Source: Chrysomallon squamiferum (taxonomy: Eukaryota; Mollusca; Gastropoda; Neomphalida; Peltospiridae). From it: a stretch of 64,000 nt of DNA. The notes below the pieces were generated by a model that saw nothing but the letters and a program-made list of their open reading frames with translations, made no database searches and was not told the DNA's origin. Positions 1 to 13,399 of the stretch are shown here, one piece after another. Numbering within the stretch: position 1 is the first letter of the stretch; every line of letters starts with the position of its first letter. The stretch covers positions 14,818,125 to 14,882,124 of the forward strand of contig CM022672.1 of assembly GCA_012295275.1 (NCBI GenBank), read 5' to 3'. The position numbers and the translations under genes are program-made.

Positions 1-664
1 ATGTTTGTGAATGTTTTATAGGAGTCAAACATATCAAATGATTGTTAAAAACGAATCCCTTTTGCCGTCATCAGTCAATGGTCTTCATTAATCGAAAAAC
101 AGTAACAGTATTTACACACATCCTCTAGTAAACAGGAAAACACATACCACACATTTTATTTAATAAACCAGTTACTTGTTCACTTGTTGGAACGGGAAAT
201 AGCACAACTGGATAACCGATCCTGCGACCCATCAATTCTTCTTACATCACAGCTGTAAAAACTAGGTTACGACCCGCTCCCCTCTTCTTCCAAAAAAAAA
301 ATCTAAAAAAAAAAAAAAAAAAAAAAAAATCAAAAAAAAAAAATCTTTAGACCAGGAATTTTCATCTTTGTCCATTACTTACTTGCTAATTGCTTTTTTT
401 CCTGGTTACCGCGTTCCTGGTTAGCATGTACCAAAATAACCCATCATTCATCTAAACCCATCACAGATATGACATTATTATCAAGAATAACAAACTACAC
501 ACGTGTGTTTTCGCGTAATGGTAACAACTTCTAAGAAGAATATTTCGGACAATTTATTTTCCATAACGTAAACGTATGAACGTGACGAAAGAAGAAAAAT
601 TATGTGTGTGTGTGTGTGAGTGTGCGTTATTTGTTTGTCATCATCATCATCGTTATCATAGTCG

Positions 665-666
<2 letters not shown>

Positions 667-703
<37 letters not shown>

Positions 704-855
704 CTCAGCACCGGTTTTTATGAATTTTTAGACTGATCTGGTGTACGCAGAGCTCATGTCGATGGTTAATTTCGTGTTCTAGATATTTTACGTACGTACG
801 TATATATATATATATATATACATGTATGTACTTATATATGTATGTGCGTGTGTGC

Positions 856-886
<31 letters not shown>
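667..886. repeat. (ATT)n and (TA)n microsatellites
   Basis: A run of about 12 ATT triplets (667-702) is followed by two TA dinucleotide runs (about 801-820 and 861-886). Simple repeats, no coding content. Confidence 0.9.
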
Positions 887-1293
887 CGTGTAAATTAGAC
901 ATACCCAAAACGTATTAATTAAATTTAATCATTTTATTTTGAACACTCGTATTTCCATTAATACACCGGAAGTAAGTTAAAAAAAAATATATATATTTTT
1001 TTAAATGTATTTCTCTCTCTGAAATTATCATTTTATTTGCGGATGTTAAAATGATAAATTTGAATATTTGAATTAAAGACCTGTGATTATTTATTTTGTG
1101 CTTTGGATGAAGTAAACAAACGCGTCTGCAGTGAAGTACAATTTACACAGAACGCACGTCTGTTTTTAGCGGTTCCGTGAGAAAAGACGCAAAGCTGGGT
1201 AACATGCACGATGTTGAAGGAGGCCTGCCATTTGTTTAGAGAAGAAAAAAAAACCAAAAAATGTTGACTAATTAAGAACAAATATTATTTTAA

Positions 1294-1331
<38 letters not shown>

Positions 1332-1431
1332 TTTTTGAAATGTTACGTTATAATATTAAAAAGTGGAAAACATCCAAATAATAATTAAAAAAAAAAAAAA
1401 AAAAAAAAATGTTTTCAAAATAACGAAACAC

Positions 1432-1462
<31 letters not shown>

Positions 1463-1664
1463 CTACTTTTTATTATTATTGCTGTTGTTGTTGTGGACAT
1501 CATTATTCTTATTAAAATTTTGTTTTTTTTTTTTAATATATAACTAAATATCTTTATATTTGTAATTTAATTGTGAATAGATAACATAATTAGGGATAGA
1601 TAAGTTCCAAATTTTGAATTTTTTTTAGTTGAATTCACAGCCAATTTTAATAAAAAATTTTATT

Positions 1665-2545
1665 ATTTCTACAGTTTAAATACACTTGTACAAATTTTAC
1701 TATTTCTATAGTTTAATTAGACAATACAAATCTTTATTTCTGTAGTTTAAACATACGTGTACATATTTTACAATCTCTGTACTTTAAATACACTGTACAA
1801 ATTTTACTATTAGATAATGCAGTACTTTATTTCTATGGTTTAAATACACAAACTTTATTATTTCTAAAGTTTAAATATACTTATACAAATTCTACTATTT
1901 CTGTAGATTAGCTAGACAGTTCAGTACTTTATTTCTGTTGTTTAAATACACAAATTTCACTATGTCTACAGTTTAAATACACTTGTACAAATTCTACAGT
2001 TATCTTGTAGATTAGCTAGACAGTTTAATAACACTTTATTTCTATTTTGTTTAAATACTTGTACAAATTCTACTATGTCTACAGTTAAGATACACTTGTA
2101 CAAATTTTACTATTTCTATAATTTAATTAGGCAGTGCAAATCTTTATTTCTACAGTTTAATCACACTTGTACACATTCTACTATTTCTACAGTTAAAATA
2201 CACTTGTACACATTCTACTGTTTCTGCAGTTTAAATACACTTGTACACATTCTACTAGTTCTACAGTTTAAATCACACTTGTACACATTCTACTATTCTA
2301 CAGTTAAGATACACTTGTACACATTTTACTATTTCTACAGTTTAATCACACTTGTACACATTCTACTATTTCTGCAGTTTAAATACACTTGTACACATTC
2401 TACTAGTTCTGCAGTTTAAATACATTTGTACACATTCTACTAGTTCTACAGTTTAAATACACTTGTACACATTCTACTATTCTACAGTTAATCACACTTG
2501 TACACATTCTACTATTTCCACAGTTTAAATACTCTTGTAGAGATT
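1665..2545 (+). repeat. Minisatellite, about 35-40 bp unit
   Basis: About 20 degenerate copies of a unit containing the motif CTACAGTTTAAATACACTTG followed by TACACATTCTACTATT. Copies on the left (1665-2090) are diverged and variable in length. Copies on the right (2150-2540) are nearly identical, at about 35-37 bp. The open frame across 2075-2419 is only a translation of the repeat. Confidence 0.9.
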
Positions 2546-2840
2546 TCCTCTTGCTATCGTGCTGATACGAGAGGTACTTTGTCTGTCAGAAATCAAACAC
2601 ACCACTCTCTTCTCATCTGTAACTGGAGCGTTGGCGTTACTGCTTTATAATGTGTTTATGGGAGACACGGAACCGCACTGATATATATGTACAGTAATTA
2701 CTCTGTGTTCTTCGCTCGTTTTTCCAGTGTCTGTCCTTATCTTCAAGTTCTTTTACAGTCAGAATAGTCAAAACAGTAATCCTTTTACACGACGTGTGAT
2801 TGTCAAAACAGTAACTTTTTACTACATATATGTGTGGGAG

Positions 2841-2933
2841 TATGTATTTATGTATGTATGTATGTATGTATGTATGTATGTATGTATGTATGTATGTATG
2901 TATGTATGTATGTATATGTATGTATGTATGTAT
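2841..2933 (+). repeat. (TATG)n microsatellite
   Basis: About 22 tandem TATG/GTAT tetranucleotides with one interruption near 2914. Confidence 0.95.
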
Positions 2934-3101
2934 GTTTGTCTTATGTATGTGTGTGTGTGTCTGTACATATATGTTTGTGTCTGTGTGAGTTTACACGGAC
3001 ATTGTGAGAGATATATATTTATAAGTATATACCTGTACTATTATGTGCTATATATTTTAGATAGACCTATATTGACTAATACTGATGTCTCCGTACAGAC
3101 A

Positions 3102-3102
<1 letters not shown>

Positions 3103-3134
<32 letters not shown>

Positions 3135-3342
3135 CAATTTATTTTTTCGAAGACAGAGATTACATTATGTAATGCATAACGTAACGTACAATGATTAATA
3201 CAATATACAAATGCGCGCGTGTGTGTGTGTGTGTGTGCATGTGAGATCTTGTTTATTTATTTTTTCGAAGACAGAGGTTACATTATGTAATGCATAATAC
3301 ATGGTTAATACATTAAGTAACAATATACAAGTGTGTGTGGTT
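3103..3342 (+). repeat. Tandem duplication of about 100 bp between (TG)n runs
   Basis: A segment beginning at 3134, with core ATTTTTTCGAAGACAGAG and TACATTATGTAATGCATAA, recurs from about 3250 with small differences. Each copy is flanked by TG runs, so the whole unit including the microsatellite appears duplicated. Confidence 0.8.
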
Positions 3343-4107
3343 AATGTCTTACAAATTATGTTTGTTTGTAATATGAGGAAATGTTAAAACGTTTATATTT
3401 TGTGTGTGGTAATAAAATGAATGAATGAATGAATGTTCAACGATGTATGAATGAAAACACGCATACTGATAGCTCAGGACATAAACTAACCTGCTAGGTG
3501 CCAAGCTTTTCTATTTAAATTATTTTTTATTTCTTTTCCTTTTTCTTTTCTTCTTTTTTTTTTTTTTTTTTTCTTATTATTATTTTTTTCATAATAATTA
3601 TGTTATATTTATTATATTTTGGCAACAAAGTATCTGTTATATATATATTCCATAAAGAAAAGCATATAAACCAGTTCTGAGGCCCTGGTTGGAACGACAA
3701 ATATCCTCAGTGGAACGTAAAGAATGACTGAATCGGTGACATGTCACGCCTGAGCTATTGCTTAAACACGTACTGTAAAACAACATAGTTTTCTTCTTTC
3801 TTTTCCTCAAATCCTGTCATAGATGTTATGTAAAATATCCCACACAGAAAACAAACAATTTATCACTGTCAAATTGTGAAACAAATGAAAAAAAAAAAAA
3901 AAAAAAAAAACCTGTGCTGTCTTTTTTTTTTTTTTTTTTTTTAAGCTTACGGAACCATTGTCAGAACCAGATTATTATTTCTGTATCTTTTAAGCAAAAA
4001 AAAAAAAAAAAAATATGTATTTAAATTTCGCAAACATTATTTCTGGTTTTTTTGGCTAAGTATTTTATTATAAATTTGTCTTGTCGATGTTAGCGTATTT
4101 CTGAAGT

Positions 4108-4329
4108 ATGCTGTCTGGTGAGGACGTTGTACAAGCGGTCTTAAGGGCCACGAACCATGATGCAACATTAAGCATTTCGAGAGAAACTGTCACTAGTGAT
4201 TTTACGTCTGAATTGTTTTCTTCGCTAGATTCATCCACTGCTCAGTGGGATTCTGTAACGGTTGCTTTGTTTTACCCAATATTGATATTTTTATTATCGT
4301 TTATTCATTCTTATTTCAGTGGCAAATAA
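4108..4329 (+). other. Unassigned 73-residue open frame (doubtful)
   Basis: This is the only open frame in the first 8 kb with ordinary composition rather than repeat-derived residues. The first 50 residues are polar (starting MLSGEDVVQA), followed by a hydrophobic tail (ALFYPILIFLLSF) that could be a membrane segment. I recognise no domain. No clear splice sites or polyadenylation context define it. It could be a chance frame, a relic of a transposon or part of an exon. Expression data would be needed to treat it as a gene. Confidence 0.15.
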
Positions 4330-4830
4330 GTTAAAAAAAAATATATTTTAAAATATATTGTGTATGTGTGGATGATGTCTATTGCTTGTGTTTAAGTGTG
4401 TGCGCCTGTATGTTTATATGTGTATACTATAGATATATACATGATATTTATGAGTTTTTGTATTTAGCAATTTAGATACATAAATTGACACTCATGTCCA
4501 GAGAGAGAGAGGAGGGTTGGCTTTATATATAAAAATCAAGAGGTTGTGACATGTTATCACAAATATCAACAACAACAAAAATCTTTAACAAAAATTACTA
4601 AGTTTCAACAAAAATTTATTGAACGGGCGCCAGCGTATATGATGAATCCCTTTAATCTTGAAATCGTAAGTAGCTCACTTCAGAGTCAGTACATTTTAGC
4701 GATTTTTAGAAATTATTCTTAACTTCAAGTGTGTTTCTCAACTCTCTGCCGTCTACTGACAACGTAAAACCATTATCTCTCTTTTTCTTCTGTTAATTTC
4801 TATTTGTTTGTTCTTTATATCTTATTGCTC

Positions 4831-4832
<2 letters not shown>

Positions 4833-4918
<86 letters not shown>
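4833..4918 (+). repeat. (CT)n microsatellite
   Basis: About 43 uninterrupted CT dinucleotides. Confidence 0.97.
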
Positions 4919-4922
<4 letters not shown>

Positions 4923-5190
4923 CTTTACATATCCATCTTTGTCTTTTCATTGTTCCTCTTTTCTCTTTTAAAATAATCCGCTGTATTTATTGTTTTACGT
5001 CAATCGTTCTACATATTGTCATACAAAAGAAAAATGAAACTGTCATCATAGAGAATACAATAGAAAATCAGATCATCCAGCTAACAGAACCAGTTAAAAA
5101 CAAAGCTATATAACGCCCGTGTTATAATCTTTAACAAAGAATGCAGAAAAGTGGAGGACTATTTGGCCTGATACCTACGCACGTCACGAA

Positions 5191-5247
5191 GTTGGTTATT
5201 CAATTTCAACAGTAGAAAGTTGGTTATTCAATTTCAACAGTAGAAAG
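5191..5247 (+). repeat. 28-bp tandem duplication
   Basis: Two perfect adjacent copies of a 28-bp unit starting GTTGGTTATTCAATTTCAAC, the second beginning at 5219. Confidence 0.9.
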
Positions 5248-5969
5248 TCGTAGAGTCTTAGATGTTTTTCTTTCTTTTTCTTTATTTGTTTGTTTGTTTA
5301 TTTATTTATTTATCTATCTATTTATTTATTTTCTCTTTTTTTTTCTTTTTATTTTCTTTTCTTATTTATTTCTTTTATATATTTTTTTTGTTGTTTTTTT
5401 TGTCTTCATCTTCTTGTTGTTGTTATTATTATTATTAATATTGTTATTATTTATTTATTTACTTACTTATTTTCTATTATTGTCATCATTATTTTATTTT
5501 TATTTATTTATTTATTTTTTTATGTATATTTATATTATTTGTGTCAGAGTGCTGGTGAGCACGTGTAATTTACTGCACGAACGTGTAACATCTCTTGCTT
5601 ATCTCAGCGTAACCTTTTTACTTTTTCCTTTCCACTTTGATCTTGGCAGTTTAATGACTTTTTACACCATACTCGGCTGAAATAAAGTTTAAATAAAAAA
5701 CAGAATTAAAATAACCTGCAGCCAGAGATACCGCTGTATGAAACGTCTCAAAGTTCAACCTAGTTAGACATTCCAGAAGCTGTAAATTACCCAAAATTGT
5801 TAAAATAATGTCACCGTACTTGGAACCGTGTTGAAAGCACCCAGTGCCTCTACAGATGTTTTTACAGACCATAACATATTTCATCTTAAACTTTTTTCTT
5901 TTTTTTTAATTAAAAAAAAAATAATAATTTTCTTTTGAAAGTTATGTCTCACCACATGAATGACCTTAA

Positions 5970-6010
<41 letters not shown>

Positions 6011-6055
6011 CTATAAATCTTGGAACTGTCCTATCTTTTCTGAAACCTTGGCTTT

Positions 6056-6098
<43 letters not shown>

Positions 6099-6346
6099 CC
6101 TTTCTGAGTACGTTTTAGTTTTAATAGTACAAACGTTAACACACTTTCGAATTTGACGCAAATAATAAACTAAAATTAGATTGAAGTACAGTTACCGTGT
6201 TTGTCTGTTTATCAGCTAGCGGATATGAATATAACCAATATATTCGCTTGTTTTGTCTTCATAATTAAGTCATTTTCTCCCGCCGTCTAGCATCCTGCTG
6301 CCTATTTGAAACTAGTCTTTAAGAGTGTTCATTGTGATAATCATCA

Positions 6347-6450
<104 letters not shown>

Positions 6451-7479
6451 TAATCTGTTTCTTTCTGGTTTTTTCTCCCTCGTTCTCCCTCTCTATCTCT
6501 CCATTCGCTTTCTGTACTTGTCTATACACGTGTTTCTTTGTATATGTTTATATCGTTTTTTTTTTAATTATATATATAATTTTTATATTTCTATGTATAA
6601 TCATGCGTTTGTGTACGAATCTATCTGAATTTATTCCGATAAGAAGTCACAAATGTCCTTTTCACGTTTCACTGTAATGACCCTAACAACATAAATATTC
6701 ATATTAGAAGGGGGAATAAAAACATCCAAAAAAAACAGCAGTTTTCGAATTGCCAAAAAAATGTATCTTATCTTTAGATTTATGTAGACCCTGATAGCAT
6801 CTTACCGAAATAACACGATCGTGATAGACTTCACTGCCCTTTAGAAATCATTTCAATACTTCATAAACTTTCACGTTATAAACACCACAGGACGTAAAAT
6901 AATTTTTGCATTAAATTTGTTTCTGTTTCAGAACTAACTCTCTGTCTTAATTTCAATATCTAAGAAAAAAAAATGCATATACAAATCAGATGTAAAATAA
7001 TATTAGTTTCGATAGTTTATAAAATATTACACGCCCGTAAATAAACTTTATAACGTTTATAAAGAAATAGTGTAATAAAACATTTTTTATTTTATTATCT
7101 CTTTGTTTATTTATTTCGATAATTCATAAAATTTGATATAAAGATGTCCGATGTAGAATACTGCATCAAAACATTTTCTATTTCAGAAGTCTGTTTCTGT
7201 GTTAATTTCAGTATTTAATCAAATTAGATATAAGATATGCTGATGTAAAACATTTTGTTAAAATATTTCTGTTTCAGAATCAACTTTCTCTATTCATTTT
7301 CTTAATAAAATTTTACATAAAGAACGCTGATAAGTAAAATAACACTGAATTAAAACTTTTCTATTTTAGCATCGATTTTATTTGTTATTTTTATTATTTT
7401 ATATGATTTCACAGGCCTTACAAATATTAACGGAAGGTAATATTGCATTAGAACACTGACTTAAAATATTTCTATTTCA

Positions 7480-7482
<3 letters not shown>

Positions 7483-7529
<47 letters not shown>
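7483..7529 (+). repeat. (AAT)n microsatellite
   Basis: About 15 AAT triplets. Confidence 0.95.
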
Positions 7530-7911
7530 GTTGTTCGCCAGTATAGAACACTGTCGTAAAGTAATATTGCATTAGGACATTGCCGTTAACTATTAAAACT
7601 TTAACAGTAAATTTAAAATAAAAAAAGGTTATACGAACAACACACAGTTAAATTGTTCTGTCTTTCAGAAACGATTATCAGTATTAATTTCATCATACAT
7701 ATATACTTACATACATACATATATATATATATATACAATAGCGTTTATTATCAAGGAATAATTTCATTTCATTGGTCATTCATTTTCGTTCTGCTTAATT
7801 TCGTTTTAATGATTTTTTTTTTGTTTGTAACTGTATAATCGTGTCAATTTGAAAGTAATGGCGTGAGAACGATATAGTGTTTATTATTAATTAAGAAAAC
7901 TTTCACACTAA

Positions 7912-7914
<3 letters not shown>

Positions 7915-7980
<66 letters not shown>
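7915..7980 (+). repeat. (GA)n microsatellite just upstream of the monooxygenase start
   Basis: About 33 GA dinucleotides ending 48 bases before the ATG at 8029. It therefore lies either in the 5' intron or in the promoter/leader of that gene. Confidence 0.97.
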
Positions 7981-7982
<2 letters not shown>

Positions 7983-8028
7983 GAACAACATAAACAACAC
8001 ACATGTAAAGAGACATTTGTTTTTCAGA

Positions 8029-8444
8029 ATGGTGTTTATACTGACGCTTGTGGCAGGGTTCACCAGGGGACACAGGAGTTACATGAAACTCTTTCCCAAT
8101 GGAGAGCGGATTCCACACCCCTGTAACGAGGACATGTTCTGGGCGGGGTCCGGCCATATTGAAGACGTGGGCCGCGGTAGGCTGAATGCATTTGGAGAAC
8201 ACTTCAAGGAAGCAGGAAACGTTAGTGTTCTGTTAATTTATTATTTTACATACGAACATGAATGCGCGCGCACGTGCACGCGTACACACAGACAGGGCTG
8301 CACATGCACGACTAGACACATACACCCAAACAATCCGACAGACGTTATCGTGTTCAGGTTCTTGTTTTCTTTAACCACTGCTGCTGTTACTGCTACTACT
8401 AATACTACTTCAATGACGATTTCAATAATTATTACTGCTGCTGC

Positions 8445-8486
<42 letters not shown>

Positions 8487-9037
8487 ACGTTTTAGTAACA
8501 GATATTATCATCATGGTCATCATTAAATAAGTTTTAGCGCATATGTTTTTTTTTTTTTTTTACAGAAATGGACGAAAGAAGTGTGTGAGATGGATTCAGA
8601 CATGGACGGTATGACGAACGGACAGGAGCTGGGGGATCCTGACTGCGTGTGGAAGCCGGGAATGACTCCGAGTCGCACAGTCGGAATCACACATCCGGGT
8701 AATACACAAGTATTTGAGGCGTTACTGGTCTGAGGATCACTCCTACAGGGTTAATTTTCCCGTTCTAGTCAGTCCCGTTCTATGAATGGTTTATAATATG
8801 TTATTGTACAGTTGTTTTTTGTTGTTGTTTTTTCTGTTCAAGAAAAGGTGGAAATGTATGATCGTTTCTTGTAGTTTGATGTTTCATTATCTGAATATAG
8901 CTTTAACTATTTCTGTTGGTATTACGCTGTATAAAATACTTAAATGCAGATCAAAAATGGTAAAAATCTGAGTTGATTGAGAGGTTCTGTTAAAACAAGA
9001 AATAACGTGGGAATTAATAATACATATCTACACGCAT

Positions 9038-9078
<41 letters not shown>

Positions 9079-9579
9079 TGCATACATACATAATAACTAA
9101 ATACTTACGTAAATACATACATACATAAAAACATTCATAGATACTTACATACATACATACAAAAATAGATATAAAAATAAATACATACATATTCATGTAC
9201 GTTAGTTATTTACATTATATATCCACGTGTGTGTAGTCACTAGAAAAATAATCGTCCTTACTAACACAGTAAGATGACGTCACAACACTGGATCGAATCA
9301 TTCCGTCTGTTTGCAACTGGTTTTTTAACTTCTGTTAATTCCACTGACAAAGATGCAGCGAACCGTTCTTCATATTACCTTTTTCTACTTTAGAGGATTG
9401 TTTTTGCTTTTGTTTTATTATTTTTAAATTTTATTTTCCTAGTTTTGAATAATATTAATTTTTAACTTGAATGCGAGTATTTTACTTGTTTTGTGTTATT
9501 TATTTACTAATTTATTAATTGGTGTTGATTTGTTTGTTTCTTACTTTATGCATTTATTTGGGTTTTTGTTTATTTTATT

Positions 9580-9610
<31 letters not shown>

Positions 9611-10018
9611 TTCGTTTGATTGAATGTTTCTTTGTTTATGCGTTTATTTTATTTATTGTTCATTTGTATATTTATTTATTTATTTATTTATTTATTTCGG
9701 AGATGTTCATTTATGTTTCGCTTTTTCTTTTTCTTTCCGTTTTTAATTCTATTCTATTTTTATTCTATTTTTTATTTTATTTTTTGAATTATTAACTTCC
9801 TATCAACGCACAGTTAATTACTGCTATACTGTATTATAAATTATGTTTGTTTTCAGGTGTATGTAACCCCACCGACTCACACAAATGTGAAATGTACAAC
9901 ACCTGGGTAAAGTGTAAAGTCAAGGAACTGAAATGTGACGCTGTTAATCACACTGGTAAATACGACCACCTATCTATTAAACTTTTATAAAATATATTTT
10001 TTTGTTTAATGTTTAATA

Positions 10019-10082
<64 letters not shown>

Positions 10083-10151
10083 GTTGTTGATATTGATGTG
10101 ATAATCGTTATCGATATTGTCATTATGATTATTGTTATTTTCATTGTCATT

Positions 10152-10245
<94 letters not shown>

Positions 10246-10972
10246 TCATATTTAGGCAATTTTACATAACTCAAAATTACAAATTCTATGAGATATAACA
10301 TTATATTCTCACACACTGAGACTTGTAAAACTCCTTAAACGCTGATCACTGTTTTTCTTTGCTACTAGTTATAACACATAATATTTTATATAATATATTA
10401 CCTTCGCTAAAATAATATAAACATATCTTATTATTTAATTTTTTTTTACATATTTTTTTTAATTTTTACTAAGCACGCACAAGTAAATTGGGACTACATA
10501 CAAGGGCATACTATATATTTTTATACATTTCTTACTTAATAATTTTATTAAAAAAAAAAAAAAAAAAAAAAAATGTTAAACCTACTTTTTCAATAAACGT
10601 TAACAAAAATACAAAGCGTATTCGTATAATTTACATTACATATATTTCAGATACGAAGAATATTACCTTACGTTTTACTGATACAAAAATACCCAACACG
10701 GAAACAAATTACTACTGCATGCTATTCGACCTACCTACGGATAGAGATTATCACCTGGTTGCCACGCAACCAATACTGGTAAACAAAGACATAGTTCATC
10801 ACATGCTGGTGTTCGGCTGCGATCCATCTGGTGAGGTCATATGGTATGGTATAACACTAAAACACAATGAAGTGCTAGTGTTCATGCATATATACAGATA
10901 TATACATAGAGAGATACCTGCATACCTTTATCTATATATCTATATCTATATCTATCTATCTATCTATCTATA

Positions 10973-11020
<48 letters not shown>

Positions 11021-11194
11021 TATAAATGTATCTATATATCTATATATCTGTCTCTATATGTATGTCTGTCTGTTTGTATATATACATGTATGTGTATATA
11101 TAGAGACACACACACGCACATATATAAATACACACACACACACACAGGCGCATATATATGTAATAATGTATGTATGCTTGCGTAGGTACATAAA

Positions 11195-11282
<88 letters not shown>

Positions 11283-13355
11283 TATCAGAACTGAGAAAGA
11301 GAACGAGTAAGTGAATGAATGACAGAGAGAGGGAAACAGAGAAAATGACTCGTTTTACTAAACATAGATATAGATCGATAGAAAGAGATTTTCAGATAGA
11401 GATTTTAAAAAGGAAATAGAGGAATAAAATGGGATACATACATCATACACTCGCATACACATGCCCTCACATAGACATATATATATACACACAAATATAT
11501 TCATACATTACACATACATCTTTTTTTTTTCTTTTTTTTCCAGAAAAGAATTTCAATGGTATACCCAACAGGCCATACCCCTGTGACATGGTGCCGCATG
11601 AAAAGTGTACACAGATAATAGGCACGTGGACGATGGGCAGTCCCGGGGAGTGTCTGCACGAGAATGTCGGCTTCAAACTAGGAAAACACGGGTACAGGAA
11701 GGCCGCTCTGCAGGTGAGAGCGAGGTCTGACGTACTAATATTACAGCTAAAATTTGAAATGCTTTCCTTCTCAACTGTTACGAATTATCTCCCTTTCTCA
11801 CACACGTTCGTTTCCTCTTCGTACACACACACACGTCATATCCGGATCTCTTTCTCACTCTGTATTATCCCTCCGTCTGTCTTTCTTTCTGTGTCCTTCT
11901 GCGTTTATCTCTCTCCTGTGTAGCGACACAAACCACACACTTTCCCTCTCTTTTTATTACGATTTCTAGTTTTAGTACTTTATATCTCTTTCTACTACCT
12001 TTTCTAATTTTATTCTTTTATATCTCGTTCTACTACGTTTTCTAATTTTATTATTATTTTATATCTCGTTCTACTACGTTTTCTAATTTTATTATTTTAT
12101 ATCTTTCTACTACGTTTTCTATTTTTTTTCTTTTATATCTCGTTCTACTACGTTTTCTCATTCTATTTCCTCAGGTACACTGGAACAACCCTCAACTACT
12201 GAGCGACATGATAGACTCCTCTGGGTTGCGACTGTACTACTCGCCTCACCTGAGAGACAACGAGGCGGGACTGCTAGTGACGGGAGAACACTACCTGGAG
12301 ATAGCGCCCGTGGGCACGCCCTCCAAACTCGAGTACGTTTCCAGCTGCCCGGGGCGCTGCACCAAGTCCATGTTCGACTCCAACATCTACGTAACGACAG
12401 CCATCAACCACATGCACTACCTCGGTGAGCAGTTTACACACCGAGTGTTTGTTATCTTACTCGTTCCAGAAATATTCAAGTTGTACTGACAGATTTTTAT
12501 GTATACTATGTGAAAACAGAAAATAATCACGTCTATAGATGAAACTGTTAATATATATATAATTTTTTTTTTTTTTTTTTTTTTTTTTACGTAACTACTT
12601 GATTATACACACATGTATGCACTCATGTACTCATACACCAAACAAAACCTACATAATATCGAAGAAGCTCAGTGGTTAGAGCACAAGACTGACAAAAAGT
12701 CATCATGGCGTTTACTTTGCTATTTCCTGCTGTGTAATTGGTCTGTCAAAGGCCTTTTCTTGGTTTGGAAAGTTGAAAATAAAAATATAATCTTCTAGAA
12801 GAAAAAATACTCCACCACTAACAGAGAATGAACTATCGTTTATTAAAGTATTAAAACACTTTCGTGTTTTATACATATGGACACTGACCAGAACCACTCA
12901 CACATATGCACTCACATACACATAGCTTCAGTAAAATAATTCATCAATGTTTTGTAATTTTAACAGGTATAACTCAAAGGATAGAACTTTACAGAAACGG
13001 TGTTAAACTACGAGACATCACTTACGACCGTTTTTATGAATACGACAATCCAGTGATATACACGTAAGTATGCATAATATGGATCACCTTTGTTTTTGTA
13101 AAGTAATATTTTTTGAAAAGATGAAAAAAATTATAAGATTTGGCTTATTACATGATGTTAATATTCCTGTGTTGGCAGAAAAAATATAACACAAGATAGA
13201 ATGTTAGGTCATGATTTGAATCATTTCTCGTACTCTGTTAAACGTACTCTGTTAAAAGCGAAATGTTTTATTCTACACAATTAATTATTTATATGTATTT
13301 ATATTAACAATAAAATCTGTCGATCTACGTATGTATGTATGTATATATATATATG

Positions 13356-13399
<44 letters not shown>

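Noticed and set aside
1665-2545. CRISPR-like repeat array
   Set aside because: The units are contiguous without unique spacers, and the genome is eukaryotic. This is a minisatellite.
10488-11201. 237-codon frame overlapping monooxygenase exon 4
   Set aside because: Only 10651-10830 is exon. The rest is intron translated through poly-A, TA and CA repeats, with clear AG acceptor and GT donor inside the frame.
12660-12740. Functional tRNA gene
   Set aside because: There is an A-box-like D-arm but no anticodon-stem pairing, B box or T-arm at the required spacing.
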